NCBI GenBank assembly: GCA_015067835.1 | Contig: SVLS01000011.1 | Location: 1-58,008 of the forward strand | Direction: 5' to 3' | DNA length: 58,008 nucleotides | Origin: Oscillospiraceae bacterium | GTDB taxonomy: Bacteria > Bacillota > Clostridia > Oscillospirales > Oscillospiraceae | Shown: piece after piece, positions 14,586-23,912 of the stretch | Position numbering within the stretch: position 1 is the stretch's first letter | Layout of the letters: every line of letters starts with the position of its first letter | Notes under the pieces: model-generated | Databases searched by the model: none | What the model was told of the DNA's origin: nothing | What the model saw: the letters and a program-made list of their open reading frames with translations, nothing else | Translations under genes and position numbers: made by a program

Positions 14586-15563
14586 TTACAGAAACCCAAA
14601 AGCATTTTTCTTTGGAGTAATGTCTTCGATACTTGGAAACGGCTTTATTTTAACACCTTCTTTGGTACAAGTCCAAAAGTCATTTCCGATTATGCAGTCA
14701 CCGGGGGATACTGCTTGATAACGGGCTACCATTTTGCGTGTTTTAAAATCAACAAAGATAGTGGCATCATCGTAGACCAACACAACATAACGTCTGTTCG
14801 CATCAACCCAGCAACACAACACCGGATAGATTGGGGCCTCCCAATTTCCTTCGTTTTCTAAGAGATGATAGGATGTACCGTTTCTTAAATCACACACAAA
14901 AAGATCTTCTGTTAGAACCAGTTGTGCATCCTCAAGAAAGAATTTTGCTATACGGGGATGTTCCATTTCCCATTTTGCCTTCCAGAAGCAAGCCGAGCCG
15001 GGATCAAATTCGTCGCGATAGAGATACCGTACACCGTTCAAGCTCACTTCTCTTTCCGCAATTGTTTCGTAATGACATTCCAGCAGACAGGGAAAACCAT
15101 TTTCGTCACAGACCATGTCACAAATACAACGCAAACCTTTCTCCAACGCAAAGGATTCCGTTGTTCCGTTCTGTAAGTCAATTTTTATGAAATAATAATT
15201 CCCCCGCCGATTGCCATAATCATAGACATATGAACCGTCCGGTGATTTAACAAAGTTCATCTTTAGCATATCTACTTTGGGATATGGACTATTCCAACAT
15301 TCTGATCCGTCTATTAAAGACAGAACAATATATTTCTTTTGGGAAGCACAGGCCAATAGAATTCTATCCTCAAAAATAAATGTGACCTTTTCGATATTTC
15401 GCAAATCTTTTCTATGAATGACTAATTCGCCATTTGTTTTGAAAACAAAAAGCTTGACACCATAAAACGCGATATACTCTCCCCAAGTCAGCAGGCTGTA
15501 ATCCGCTCCAATTTGCTCTTGGTTGCATCTGGCTATAATCTTATCAGTTTCAATAGCTTTCAT
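14586..15563 (-). CDS. Probable immunity protein of the active RHS gene (beta-propeller-like)
   Basis: This 325-aa protein has repeated short beta-strand blocks (for example YIVLSLIDGSECW, YYFIKIDLQNGT, YVVLVYDDATIFVDFKTRKMV). They suggest a WD40- or beta-propeller-like scaffold, with no signal peptide. The start at 15563 has AAGGAGAT and lies 11 bases after the RHS stop at 15575. The position directly behind the AHH-nuclease tip marks it as the cognate immunity protein. The family is not recognised, and the fold is inferred from pattern only. Confidence 0.6.
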   Translation of the reverse strand: MKAIETDKIIARCNQEQIGADYSLLTWGEYIAFYGVKLFVFKTNGELVIHRKDLRNIEKVTFIFEDRILLACASQKKYIVLSLIDGSECWNSPYPKVDMLKMNFVKSPDGSYVYDYGNRRGNYYFIKIDLQNGTTESFALEKGLRCICDMVCDENGFPCLLECHYETIAEREVSLNGVRYLYRDEFDPGSACFWKAKWEMEHPRIAKFFLEDAQLVLTEDLFVCDLRNGTSYHLLENEGNWEAPIYPVLCCWVDANRRYVVLVYDDATIFVDFKTRKMVARYQAVSPGDCIIGNDFWTCTKEGVKIKPFPSIEDITPKKNAFGFL

Positions 15564-15574
15564 TGATAATCTCC

Positions 15575-18500
15575 TTAGTAACCCCATGCAAAAACATCTA
15601 CAGCAGCTATCTCCATTCTTAGGCAATCTAAAGCAGCATAAATGCCTACTTTTGAATGAGGTGCCGCGATAATATAACTATATACATGTGAAATATAAAT
15701 ATCCGTGTGCAAACGTGAATGCGTCCCTTTTGAAACTGGCATCAAGTTATGAGGATCATTGTACACATCAATTCCAACAGATACAAGTTTCGCATGCATT
15801 ACTGTAAGATAAAACTTAGTGAGAAGCCCTCGTGTTGAAAAATTTCCAACCGGTACTATGTGATGAACTTCTGGAGCTGATTTCAAGGATGGCGATTGTT
15901 CACGAATCTCAGTGTTATATGCGTAAACATCCTTTTTTTCTCTCAGCCACGCACGAATTGCCCACTGTTCTGCACGTTGGTCTGCAGCGGTAAATGTTAT
16001 CATAGCTGCACCAGCCGCAGCTACAACTGCAATTGCAGCCTCAGTAGGCCCCATATGATTCCAGTTTGCAGGCCAGACAACAGCAGAAGGATCCGCTCCA
16101 CCGTTTCCTCCTCCGCCTCCACTCCCATTGCCTCCCACAGGAACAGCTGGCCCGCCGCCCGTACCTTCTCTAACAAAATGTGTGCCTGTTGCATCAGTGT
16201 TGCAGACTGGATTATTTCCACAATAGGCAAACATGTTGCAGCCAACGAAGCCCTGGCCGGTTGAGGTGAAAGCGTCGGCGTTGAGGAATCTGCCGGTTTC
16301 GGGGTCATAATAGCGGGACTGGAGGTAGTACAAACCTGTATCCCAGTCGTAGACATAGCCGCGGTAAAGTAACGGGTTCAGTGTTTCAATGACACTCCCT
16401 GTAAACGCAGTGCATGCTCCCCAGGAGTCATAGGCATACTGGCCCATCATGCCTCCCCACTCATTCAAAATGGCAACAACATCACCCTGGACATTGGTCA
16501 CATAATAATAGGTTACATCATCAATGGTGACGGTCAGGGGTGTGCCAGCGGCATCGTAGGTAAACCGGAGCGTAAACATTGACACAGTCATTTCCATGAG
16601 CTGGTCGCCATTATACACATAGCTATAGGTCCTTCCGCTATCACTTTTGGTGGTGCGCATACCGTTTGCATCATAGGTGTAGGTCCACTCGTATCCTGCC
16701 TTGGAAAGTGATTTCAATTGCCGGCCATGCTCCCAGGTGTAGGTCCATGTGCCGTCCGTCAGCGGGTTGCCGATTTCATCGTAGGTAATATAGCTGCCGT
16801 CGTAGGATGTCAGCAGATCGCCCCATGACAGGTCATCGTAGACATATGGAATGGTGTCCGTTGGCGTTACACTATCCAGGCTGCCGGTGGTGTAATTATA
16901 CTTTGTTTCTGTCAAAATATTGCCGCCATTGTCATAGCTCCATGTCTGCGTGAAGCCGCCTGCCTGGTTGTTCTCCCGGAGAAGCTGCCCCTGAGAATCG
17001 TAGACATAGGATGTGGTATATGTCCCGTCATGGACGCTCAAAATATTACCGTTATCATCGTAGGTATAGGAATAGGTAACATCATAGCCCAGTACCTGGG
17101 TTCGGAATGCGGTGACTTGTCCTGCGGCATTATAGGTGTAGCTTTTCGTTAAAACCGTTGTGTCGCCTGACTTTGTCACCTGCTGTTCAACACGACCATA
17201 GCTATCGTAAATATACTCCACCGTTGTGCCGTTGTTCGTTTCGGCTGAGATCCGGTTGTCCTGGTCGTAGGTGTATTCGGTGGTTTTGGTGACACCGTTG
17301 ATGGTCTCCACCATGGCGGTCATATTGTTGATGTTATCGTACTCGTAGGAAACAGAGTGGTGATAATCGGTGCCGGATTCCACATACTTCATCAGACGGT
17401 CGGTGAAGTCGTAATAGTAGGTGGTCTTGATACCCGTTGCCGAATCCGTGACCGTTGCCAATGCGCCATCGTTATCGTAGGCGTAGGAGACGGTCGCACC
17501 GTCCTCATAGGTCTGCTGGGTCACTCTGCCCTTGTTATCATAAGTATATTGTACCTTATCACCGTTGCCGTAGTCAAGGGCAGAAAGGTAACGGTTTCGG
17601 TCATTTGTATAGCTGTATGTTGCAAGGGTACGGTTTCCAACGCTCACGCCGGTGCGCAGATCGAAAGCACCGTAACTGAATCCATAAGTCGTCGTGGGTG
17701 TTTGGATCCCGGTCAGAAGCTCACCGGTGTAGGTATAGGCCACGCCCAGATGATTCCCCGCGTCTGTGCTCACAGTGGCAGATGCCATGCGGTACAGATT
17801 GTCGTAGGTATAGTTGGTGCGGGTGGCTGGGGTATCCTCCGGGTACTGTACCCATTCCAGTACATTGGTATTGGGGTTGTACTGGTAGGTGGTGGTCTTC
17901 CCTGCCGCGTCGGTGGTAGACTCCAACCGGTTGCCGTCATCGGTATAGTCGGCGGTGCCGGTGATATTGCCGTTGGTACCGCTAACGGACACGGAGGTAT
18001 TATTGCCGTAGACGTCGTAAGTAAAGGTGTAGACTACGCCTTCTTCCGAGGTTGCGGTAATGACATTGTGCCAGTTATCGTAGGTATAGGTCAGCTTTGC
18101 GCCGGTAGGCAGGATCTCCTCGGTCAGGTTATTGTTGGTGTATTCGTAGGTGGTGGTCTGCCCCTGCAGGTCCTTCACACTGATGACATTTCCATTGCCA
18201 TCGTAGGTGTAGCTGCTGCCAAATTCCTCTTTGAACAACTGGATGCCGTCAAAGCTGACGGTATTGGCGTTGTAATCGTAGATGATTTCGATAATGACCA
18301 TCCGGAACGGCTTTTCCGCGGTGATATGGACGGCAGAATATTGCCAGACATCGGTATCCGGATTGAAGTGGGCAATCGCTTCTCCTCTGGTGCCATCCGT
18401 ATAATCCAGTATAACCTTTAAGCCAAACTCTCTATTGCCGGAAAGAGGAACGCCGTTGCCCTTTGCCCAACCGGACAGTACAAGAGTGTCGTCTTTTTCT

Positions 18501-21500
18501 CCCTGACACTGGATATACTGATAGGACCGCTTGGTGGCTGTCGGATTGCCGGTAACTGTATATACGTTGGAATCCAACTGAGGTGCTGCCGGTGTATCGG
18601 TGGTCACTGCAAAGCCATCCACTGTAGTCCAGCCGTGGATGCCGTACCGGAAGTCGCCATTGTCTATGATATTATAGCGGCTGGCTGTGGGCATTTTTTC
18701 CAACTGCACACAATCCAGATAGGCTGTGCCGCTCACATAAGCGCAGGCTGTTACTATTCTTGCAGAGCCGGTATTATTGGTAAACGTAGCCTGCAGCCGT
18801 TCCCAGCCAGTTTCCCCGGAAAGGGTAGAACTCGTATAGATCACGCCGTCGGCATTCTGCAGTGCCAAATAGATCGTAGAGCCCGCTGTTGACTTGGCAT
18901 AGCCGGAGAAGGTATAGGACTCTCCGTTTCCGATGGTCACCGAGAACTTGGATACGTACGAACCGGAGCCGGAGATCTGCAAAGCACTCAGACCGGAGTA
19001 TACCGGCGACGCTACGGTGGTATTACTCATACCGACAGTATTGTCCCATGTGAAATAGCCCTCAAAGCTCATATCCCACATATGGTTCGATACGGTGTTC
19101 TGCAATTTGGAGCTGAGAGTTAATTGGTTGCTCTTTCCTGCACCGTCGTGAATGTTCTTTGCGTACTGGGCGTACTGGGCGTGACCCTCATCATCCTGAA
19201 TGGAGACCAGATTGCCCATGTCGTTAAACTGCAGGATCTGCTTATTGGTGTTATGGTCCATAATACTGGTCACGTTATGGCCATAAGCAAAGGTCAATGT
19301 GCCGCCCAGATCCGGACCGTCGGACTCTGCGACCTGATGCACACGGTAGGGCTGGTAGGTTTCTGCCGGTGTCAGGTAGCTATAGGTCAGCTTATAACCC
19401 TCGCTATCCTGAACGGATTCCAGCAGACCGCTGCTGTTGTATGTGTAGATGCTGAGCGGACCTCCACCGTCTCCGATTCTTGTCAGCCGGATCCCGTCAT
19501 AAGCGAAGGACACATAGTGCTTCTCTGTGGTGCCGGTTCCTTGATAGCTGATCCGGGACAGCAAAATGCCGTCATAGCAATAATTGTACACCCGTCCCAC
19601 ACCGTCGGTGACCATGTCAATTCGGTTGCTTGTACCATCCACATAGGTAATGGTGATATAGCTGGGTGTCTGCTGATTGTTGGACAGTTTGGACAGACGG
19701 CCCTGTTCATCGAAAAAGCTCTTGTTTCCGTATTTATCGGTGATACAGTATTTTTCAGTACCGCTGCCGTTGTCGGTCAGGGTCAGTTCCAGACCGTCTT
19801 CATCTTTGTATGCTCCACTGCTGTCGGCTTTGAAGTAATGATCTGTTCCGTCTGCGTCCTCCCAGACATAGTAGGCACTGTCTATGTTCCACCGGTACAG
19901 CAGCTGGTTGAAATTGGTGCGCCAGCCAATGCCCATTCCAAAGGAATTGCCGCCGCTGTCGTTGGCATTGTTACTGTCGCTGGGAATGATGGCATCGTTC
20001 AGATTGTAGACATGCTGAATGCTGACCGGCATCCGGTTGCCGCCGAAGCCCGTGTCTGCCCGCACCCAAGTCAGGTTGCCGGTGTAAGTATTCACATAGC
20101 CCGTTCCCGCTCTTCCCGCGGATGCCGCTGTGTAGTCCCAGTAGCTTTCCAGTCCGTTGTTGTTTCGGAACATGATGCTTAAAATGGGTTTATAATTGCC
20201 CCAGTCAGAGGAATAAAACTGTTTCCAGTTGGCTGTGCCCCCATTTTCAACAGCATCGCTTGCCTTGAACATCATGCCCGTATTCTGTCCCGAGTACCAC
20301 TCACGCACAATGTCGGTAATGTTCCACCCATACCACTGCGATCCTTGCACAATGGTATAATCTTCGATATTAGTGTTATAGCCCGGTTTATTTGCCCAGG
20401 TGATCGTTGTGGAGTCCCATGTGCCAAGCACTTTATGTACTTCTATAGGCGCCGGGTCAGCGGAATTGTACGGCTTGTACATTTGGATAGATGCTCCCAA
20501 CACCACATCCGAGGATGTCAGTGTGGGCAGGGCCTGATACTTCATGTAGAACTGCTCTTTGCCATAGTTCACATCATAGCCGACCTCATTGATGCCCCAA
20601 TCATAGCCGTAAGTCACACGTTCTGCCACTGTCCGGTCTTTAATATTGTTGGGAGACAGATCTGCTGTTACGATAGGATCCAATATGACCGGCCATGCAC
20701 GGTCTTCAGCCGAAAGCCATTGCTGCGGAAGCTGGTAGGTCAAGGTATAATCACTGCCGCTCCCCGTCAGCTGCACCTGGATCTCTCCGTTGTATCGGTT
20801 ATTGGCATCCATCAGATAGGGTGCTGGCATGACCATGACCACATTTTCCTGCTTGGAGTCATACAGCAAAATCTGTCCGCTATCCTCCAGGACGGGGATC
20901 ATGCCGCCCGTGTTCAGATTGTACCGGTAGCCTTGTAAGGTACTGTCGTACTTTCCAAGGACGATAGATTCCTTCACTTTATTGGAATCCAGGTCATAAA
21001 TGATATTGGTATCCGCAAATACCTTCTCATATTGCAGCCGGGAAAAGGCTTTCTCCGGCAGCATCTCTTCCACTGCCAGGCCTTCCCGCATTTCGCTGAG
21101 ATCGATCTGCTGCGGAACGGCAACCGCTTCCCCAGCAGTAGAGACCGAATGCATCTCTTTTCCCAACTGTGCGGTGCTTGCCGTCATTAGATCACTGCTA
21201 CTGCGGAGCTGACCTGCCATGTTGAACGACAGTGTATAACCATCCTTCGTGATGGTTACGTTGGCACCTTTTGTCAGCTTTTGGGGCAATGCCACTTCCC
21301 AGACGCCGGCTGTGTTTTTATAAACACCGTCCCGGGCGACTAATGTGTTGTCGATCTCTTCCCAGCCGTTCGCTGTTTCATAGTGAACGGCATCCGGATA
21401 GACCACGGCCATATACAGGCCGTTATTTAACCGGAATTCTTTGGTGTACTTCGTTCGATTCGCCGTGATTTCTTCTGCTTCCAGAACCGGCTCTGCCTGA

Positions 21501-21637
21501 ACCGGTTGCAGAAGGTCCGGGGTGACGATACTCTCTTCTGCTGTCGGTTCTGCCGCATTGCTCACAATGGGCAGCATGTTGAATATCATGCACAATACCA
21601 GTAAAATACTGCACAGTTTCGTCCATCTTCCGTTCAC
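15575..21637 (-). CDS. Secreted RHS/YD-repeat polymorphic toxin with AHH nuclease tip
   Basis: This 2020-aa protein starts with a signal peptide (1-28). A DNRLRE-like beta domain with a WDSTTITWANKPGYN core lies at about 330-490. The RHS shell begins near 520, interrupted by two carbohydrate-binding-like beta domains at about 860-1135, with YD repeats to 1750. The RHS core GYVYDWDTGLYYLQSRYY lies near 1760-1800. A Gly-rich linker and a C-terminal toxin follow: EVHHIVP (H1925, H1926), GIDVYNDPHNLMP and GTHSRLHTDIY (H1973, H1977), the AHH type of the HNH/ENDO VII nuclease superfamily. The RHS shell encloses the toxin until delivery. The GTG start at 21637 follows AAAGGAGG. The immunity gene is next. 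Two 32-nt hairpin units lie in the leader. Confidence 0.92.
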   Translation of the reverse strand: MNGRWTKLCSILLVLCMIFNMLPIVSNAAEPTAEESIVTPDLLQPVQAEPVLEAEEITANRTKYTKEFRLNNGLYMAVVYPDAVHYETANGWEEIDNTLVARDGVYKNTAGVWEVALPQKLTKGANVTITKDGYTLSFNMAGQLRSSSDLMTASTAQLGKEMHSVSTAGEAVAVPQQIDLSEMREGLAVEEMLPEKAFSRLQYEKVFADTNIIYDLDSNKVKESIVLGKYDSTLQGYRYNLNTGGMIPVLEDSGQILLYDSKQENVVMVMPAPYLMDANNRYNGEIQVQLTGSGSDYTLTYQLPQQWLSAEDRAWPVILDPIVTADLSPNNIKDRTVAERVTYGYDWGINEVGYDVNYGKEQFYMKYQALPTLTSSDVVLGASIQMYKPYNSADPAPIEVHKVLGTWDSTTITWANKPGYNTNIEDYTIVQGSQWYGWNITDIVREWYSGQNTGMMFKASDAVENGGTANWKQFYSSDWGNYKPILSIMFRNNNGLESYWDYTAASAGRAGTGYVNTYTGNLTWVRADTGFGGNRMPVSIQHVYNLNDAIIPSDSNNANDSGGNSFGMGIGWRTNFNQLLYRWNIDSAYYVWEDADGTDHYFKADSSGAYKDEDGLELTLTDNGSGTEKYCITDKYGNKSFFDEQGRLSKLSNNQQTPSYITITYVDGTSNRIDMVTDGVGRVYNYCYDGILLSRISYQGTGTTEKHYVSFAYDGIRLTRIGDGGGPLSIYTYNSSGLLESVQDSEGYKLTYSYLTPAETYQPYRVHQVAESDGPDLGGTLTFAYGHNVTSIMDHNTNKQILQFNDMGNLVSIQDDEGHAQYAQYAKNIHDGAGKSNQLTLSSKLQNTVSNHMWDMSFEGYFTWDNTVGMSNTTVASPVYSGLSALQISGSGSYVSKFSVTIGNGESYTFSGYAKSTAGSTIYLALQNADGVIYTSSTLSGETGWERLQATFTNNTGSARIVTACAYVSGTAYLDCVQLEKMPTASRYNIIDNGDFRYGIHGWTTVDGFAVTTDTPAAPQLDSNVYTVTGNPTATKRSYQYIQCQGEKDDTLVLSGWAKGNGVPLSGNREFGLKVILDYTDGTRGEAIAHFNPDTDVWQYSAVHITAEKPFRMVIIEIIYDYNANTVSFDGIQLFKEEFGSSYTYDGNGNVISVKDLQGQTTTYEYTNNNLTEEILPTGAKLTYTYDNWHNVITATSEEGVVYTFTYDVYGNNTSVSVSGTNGNITGTADYTDDGNRLESTTDAAGKTTTYQYNPNTNVLEWVQYPEDTPATRTNYTYDNLYRMASATVSTDAGNHLGVAYTYTGELLTGIQTPTTTYGFSYGAFDLRTGVSVGNRTLATYSYTNDRNRYLSALDYGNGDKVQYTYDNKGRVTQQTYEDGATVSYAYDNDGALATVTDSATGIKTTYYYDFTDRLMKYVESGTDYHHSVSYEYDNINNMTAMVETINGVTKTTEYTYDQDNRISAETNNGTTVEYIYDSYGRVEQQVTKSGDTTVLTKSYTYNAAGQVTAFRTQVLGYDVTYSYTYDDNGNILSVHDGTYTTSYVYDSQGQLLRENNQAGGFTQTWSYDNGGNILTETKYNYTTGSLDSVTPTDTIPYVYDDLSWGDLLTSYDGSYITYDEIGNPLTDGTWTYTWEHGRQLKSLSKAGYEWTYTYDANGMRTTKSDSGRTYSYVYNGDQLMEMTVSMFTLRFTYDAAGTPLTVTIDDVTYYYVTNVQGDVVAILNEWGGMMGQYAYDSWGACTAFTGSVIETLNPLLYRGYVYDWDTGLYYLQSRYYDPETGRFLNADAFTSTGQGFVGCNMFAYCGNNPVCNTDATGTHFVREGTGGGPAVPVGGNGSGGGGGNGGADPSAVVWPANWNHMGPTEAAIAVVAAAGAAMITFTAADQRAEQWAIRAWLREKKDVYAYNTEIREQSPSLKSAPEVHHIVPVGNFSTRGLLTKFYLTVMHAKLVSVGIDVYNDPHNLMPVSKGTHSRLHTDIYISHVYSYIIAAPHSKVGIYAALDCLRMEIAAVDVFAWGY

Positions 21638-21674
21638 TTAAAACGCCTCCTTTATTTCTGATGTGGATTATCCT

Positions 21675-21738
21675 TACGCAGAGGAATTTACGCCTATCCT
21701 CTACACTGCGTAGAGAAGTTTACAGTTATCCTCTACAC
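21675..21738 (-). repeat. Two tandem 32-nt hairpin units in the RHS leader
   Basis: Units 21675-21706 and 21707-21738 match at 25 of 32 positions. Read on the minus strand each begins GTGTAGAGGATA and ends in a complementary CTCTAC or CTCTGC block, so each can fold as a hairpin. A third copy stands at 12784-12815 in the orphan cassette. They lie between the sigma gene terminator and the RHS start. They could be operator sites, leader RNA elements or recombination sites. Confidence 0.7.
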
Positions 21739-21771
21739 TTATTACATCGCCGTTTTCCTCCCCTATGTTGC

Positions 21772-21802
21772 AAAAAAGCAGACACTTCGTGTCTGCTTTT
21801 TT
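21772..21802 (-). terminator. Terminator of the ECF sigma gene
   Basis: A 14-bp stem (AAAAAAGCAGACAC/GTGTCTGCTTTTTT) with loop TTC begins at the stop codon of the minus-strand sigma gene. T-runs occur in both directions. A near copy lies at 12855-12878. Confidence 0.85.
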
Positions 21803-22379
21803 ATTTCCATTGTGCCAGATCGAATCCGTTCTTTTGCAGTTCTTTTAGCACACTGCGTTTTGCGCGTGTCATCCGCATTCGAACGCTTTGTGATTTAATA
21901 CAAAGTTTCTCCGCAATTTCCTCGTCCGTCCATCTCAATATGTATTTCTGCTCCAAGAGCATCCGTTCTTCTGTTTTAATCTCTTGCCAAACATCGCGAA
22001 GATGCTTGAAAAACACCCGTTTTTCCACCAACGCTTCCGGTGAATCTTCCGAATCAGTTGTCAATTCAAAACAAATTTCCTCAAAAGGTACCGTTGGATG
22101 CAAGTTTTTTCTCGTTGTGTAAATGTAAGACAGGTTTCGCACTGTTGTTACCGCATATTGAAGTCTCTGTGGTGGCAACAAGCTCCGGAATGTTTCGATC
22201 TTTTCAATAATTCTCGTCAGCGCCTCGTACACAATATCTTCCACATCTTCCGGTGTAGAAAGATACTTCCACGCCTCGGCATACATTCTGGTGTTTTGTG
22301 TTAGGTAGAACTCTGTCATCAGGTCTCTGTCTTTTGGATTCTCAATTGCAGAAATGATAACCGGAAGCACACAGACCAT
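21801..22379 (-). CDS. ECF-type RNA polymerase sigma factor
   Basis: This 192-aa protein has a region 2 segment (residues about 25-70, STPEDVEDIVYEALTRIIEKIETF), a short linker and a region 4 helix-turn-helix (ILRWTDEEIAEKLCIKSQSVRMRMTRAKRSVLKEL). No anti-sigma gene follows it. It lies just upstream of the RHS gene on the same strand, separated by a terminator, and diverges from a second sigma gene at 22538. It may control the RHS operon or the divergent unit, but that is only suggested by position. The ribosome binding site is weak (AAAGAGAAAGAAG). A good promoter is at 22426-22453. Confidence 0.8.
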   Translation of the reverse strand: MVCVLPVIISAIENPKDRDLMTEFYLTQNTRMYAEAWKYLSTPEDVEDIVYEALTRIIEKIETFRSLLPPQRLQYAVTTVRNLSYIYTTRKNLHPTVPFEEICFELTTDSEDSPEALVEKRVFFKHLRDVWQEIKTEERMLLEQKYILRWTDEEIAEKLCIKSQSVRMRMTRAKRSVLKELQKNGFDLAQWK

Positions 22380-22425
22380 CTTCTTTCTCTTTTTATTGAC
22401 CCCGTGAACATTTAGAGCCCTTCAT

Positions 22426-22453
22426 ATCATATCAATTTTTCGAAAAATGTCAA
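22426..22453 (-). promoter_or_regulatory. Sigma-A promoter of the minus-strand sigma gene
   Basis: On the minus strand TTGACA (22453-22448) and TATGAT (22431-22426) have 16-bp spacing. The spacer contains TTTTTCGAAAAA, a palindrome that could serve as an operator. Confidence 0.65.
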
Positions 22454-22537
22454 CGAATAGGATTCCATGTTGCAAGTTGTCATAATGATTGTCTGTCTAA
22501 TTGTAAGTTGATTTCATTACAGAGATGGGGTATCATA

Positions 22538-23092
22538 TTGAAAATTGCAGAAAAAAGCAAAGATACTGAACAATTTCTAGAAGGGCTGTATAATCGATAC
22601 AAAAGACTATTATTAAGTATCATTCGAAAATATGTGGGGCAATCCCATGTCAGCGAAGACATTTTTCACGAAGTCTTCATTCGGATCATTCGCCATTCAG
22701 AAAAGTTGTCTGCTATGCCAACGCATAAAATGGAGGCTTATATTGTGCTGATTGCCCGGGGTGTCAGTATTGACTATTTGCGCAAAGAGCACAAACTGGA
22801 AATGGTTGATATCGAGGATGAATCTTTGCAAAATAATAAATGCAACACTTTTACAGCGCCACACGATTTATTTAGCAGAGTCGATTTGTCACTCATGATG
22901 TGCAGTTTGTCCGAAGAAGAGAAAGCCTTACTGATGGAAAGATATTACTTTGGTCTCAGCACAAAAGAGTTAACACAAAGATTCGGCGGATCAGAAATCG
23001 CTATGCGCAGCAAAATCCATCGTGCAAAAAACAAATTACTTGCAGAATGGGCGCAATCTGGTTTAAAAATGGAGGATTTCCTTGATGAGTAA
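22538..23092 (+). CDS. ECF-type RNA polymerase sigma factor (operon with anti-sigma candidate)
   Basis: This protein of about 184 aa has sigma region 2 (LYNRYKRLLLSIIRKYVGQSHVSEDIFHEVFIRIIRH, then ARGVSIDYLRKEHK) and region 4 (LSEEEKALLMERYYFGLSTKELTQRFGGSEIAMRSKIHRAKNKLL). The start is uncertain: no ATG is suitably placed, and a TTG at 22538 or 22508 is the best choice. The stop overlaps the next gene by eight bases, the usual coupling between an ECF sigma factor and its anti-sigma factor. It diverges from the other sigma gene across about 160 bp. Confidence 0.8.
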   Translation: MKIAEKSKDTEQFLEGLYNRYKRLLLSIIRKYVGQSHVSEDIFHEVFIRIIRHSEKLSAMPTHKMEAYIVLIARGVSIDYLRKEHKLEMVDIEDESLQNNKCNTFTAPHDLFSRVDLSLMMCSLSEEEKALLMERYYFGLSTKELTQRFGGSEIAMRSKIHRAKNKLLAEWAQSGLKMEDFLDE

Positions 23093-23849
23093 ATCAAAAA
23101 TAAGTGAAGAAGTATATGATCGGTATTTGGATGCCACAGTTGCTTTATTTATGGAGCATTATGCCGCTGCGCTTACTGACAGTATTGATGCAGAAATTAG
23201 CGACACGCAAAATCTTGCTTTTCCAGAGGAATTGGACCATCGCTGCAAACGGCTTATTCGAAAAGAGGCCGCCAAACAAACAGGCAAAGCCATCATGAAG
23301 GCGACCAAGCGTTTACTTCAATCCGTTGCGATTTTTTGTATTTCTGTACTGGCTGTATCCAGTCTTCTGTTTTTGACCGTGAAAGCATTTAGAAACGAAG
23401 TCGTTGAATTCTATATTTCCCATGGTGATGGTTTTTGGTTTATATCGAGCAATCAACAGTACAAAGAGAGTACCGACCTCCACGCCATCACATTTAACCG
23501 GGATGATCCCTTACAAGGTCTCATTCCGACAGATTTTCATCTTACGGCCATAAGTAACACAAATGGCCGAAGAATCACCGCAATTTATGAAAACGCTGCC
23601 GGAGAGAGCATTCGTTTCCTTGCGTTTCCCAGTACTACCACTTTAAGAATTGACTCTGAGGACGCAGACTATTCAAAAGAAACCACAATTATGGGCTATA
23701 ACGGTGTGATAACGGCGAAAGGAAGCACGACGATGATGGCTTGGTACGACACTGAGGCAAACATGACTTATACAATTTGGGCTTCCCATATGGCAGAGAA
23801 TAAAGTCTTGGCAATTGCAGAACAATTGATTCAAAATATGAGTAAATGA
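23085..23849 (+). CDS. Membrane-anchored anti-sigma candidate with DUF4367-like domain
   Basis: This 254-aa protein has a cytoplasmic N-terminus of about 80 residues, one transmembrane segment (LQSVAIFCISVLAVSSLLFL, about 86-107) and an extracytoplasmic domain ending in an ASHMAENKVLAIAEQLI helix. This outer domain is like DUF4367 domains of clostridial anti-sigma or RsgI-like proteins. The ATG at 23085 lies inside the end of the sigma gene, with GGAGG 10 bases upstream. The arrangement supports control of the sigma factor by an envelope signal. The role is inferred from operon position and topology. Confidence 0.7.
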   Translation: MSKSKISEEVYDRYLDATVALFMEHYAAALTDSIDAEISDTQNLAFPEELDHRCKRLIRKEAAKQTGKAIMKATKRLLQSVAIFCISVLAVSSLLFLTVKAFRNEVVEFYISHGDGFWFISSNQQYKESTDLHAITFNRDDPLQGLIPTDFHLTAISNTNGRRITAIYENAAGESIRFLAFPSTTTLRIDSEDADYSKETTIMGYNGVITAKGSTTMMAWYDTEANMTYTIWASHMAENKVLAIAEQLIQNMSK

Positions 23850-23912
23850 TTGTTGCATTTTTTCACTCCGTTTGTCCTACTATACGAGACACAAAAGAGG
23901 GAGGTGAAAAAG

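Noticed and set aside
17357..18421. Long plus-strand open frames (also 11953-12891 and 19124-20182) opposite the RHS genes
   Set aside because: They are antisense shadows of the YD-repeat coding region. Their products are low-complexity V/I/G-rich repeats without ribosome binding sites, and the minus-strand frame is the clear RHS gene.
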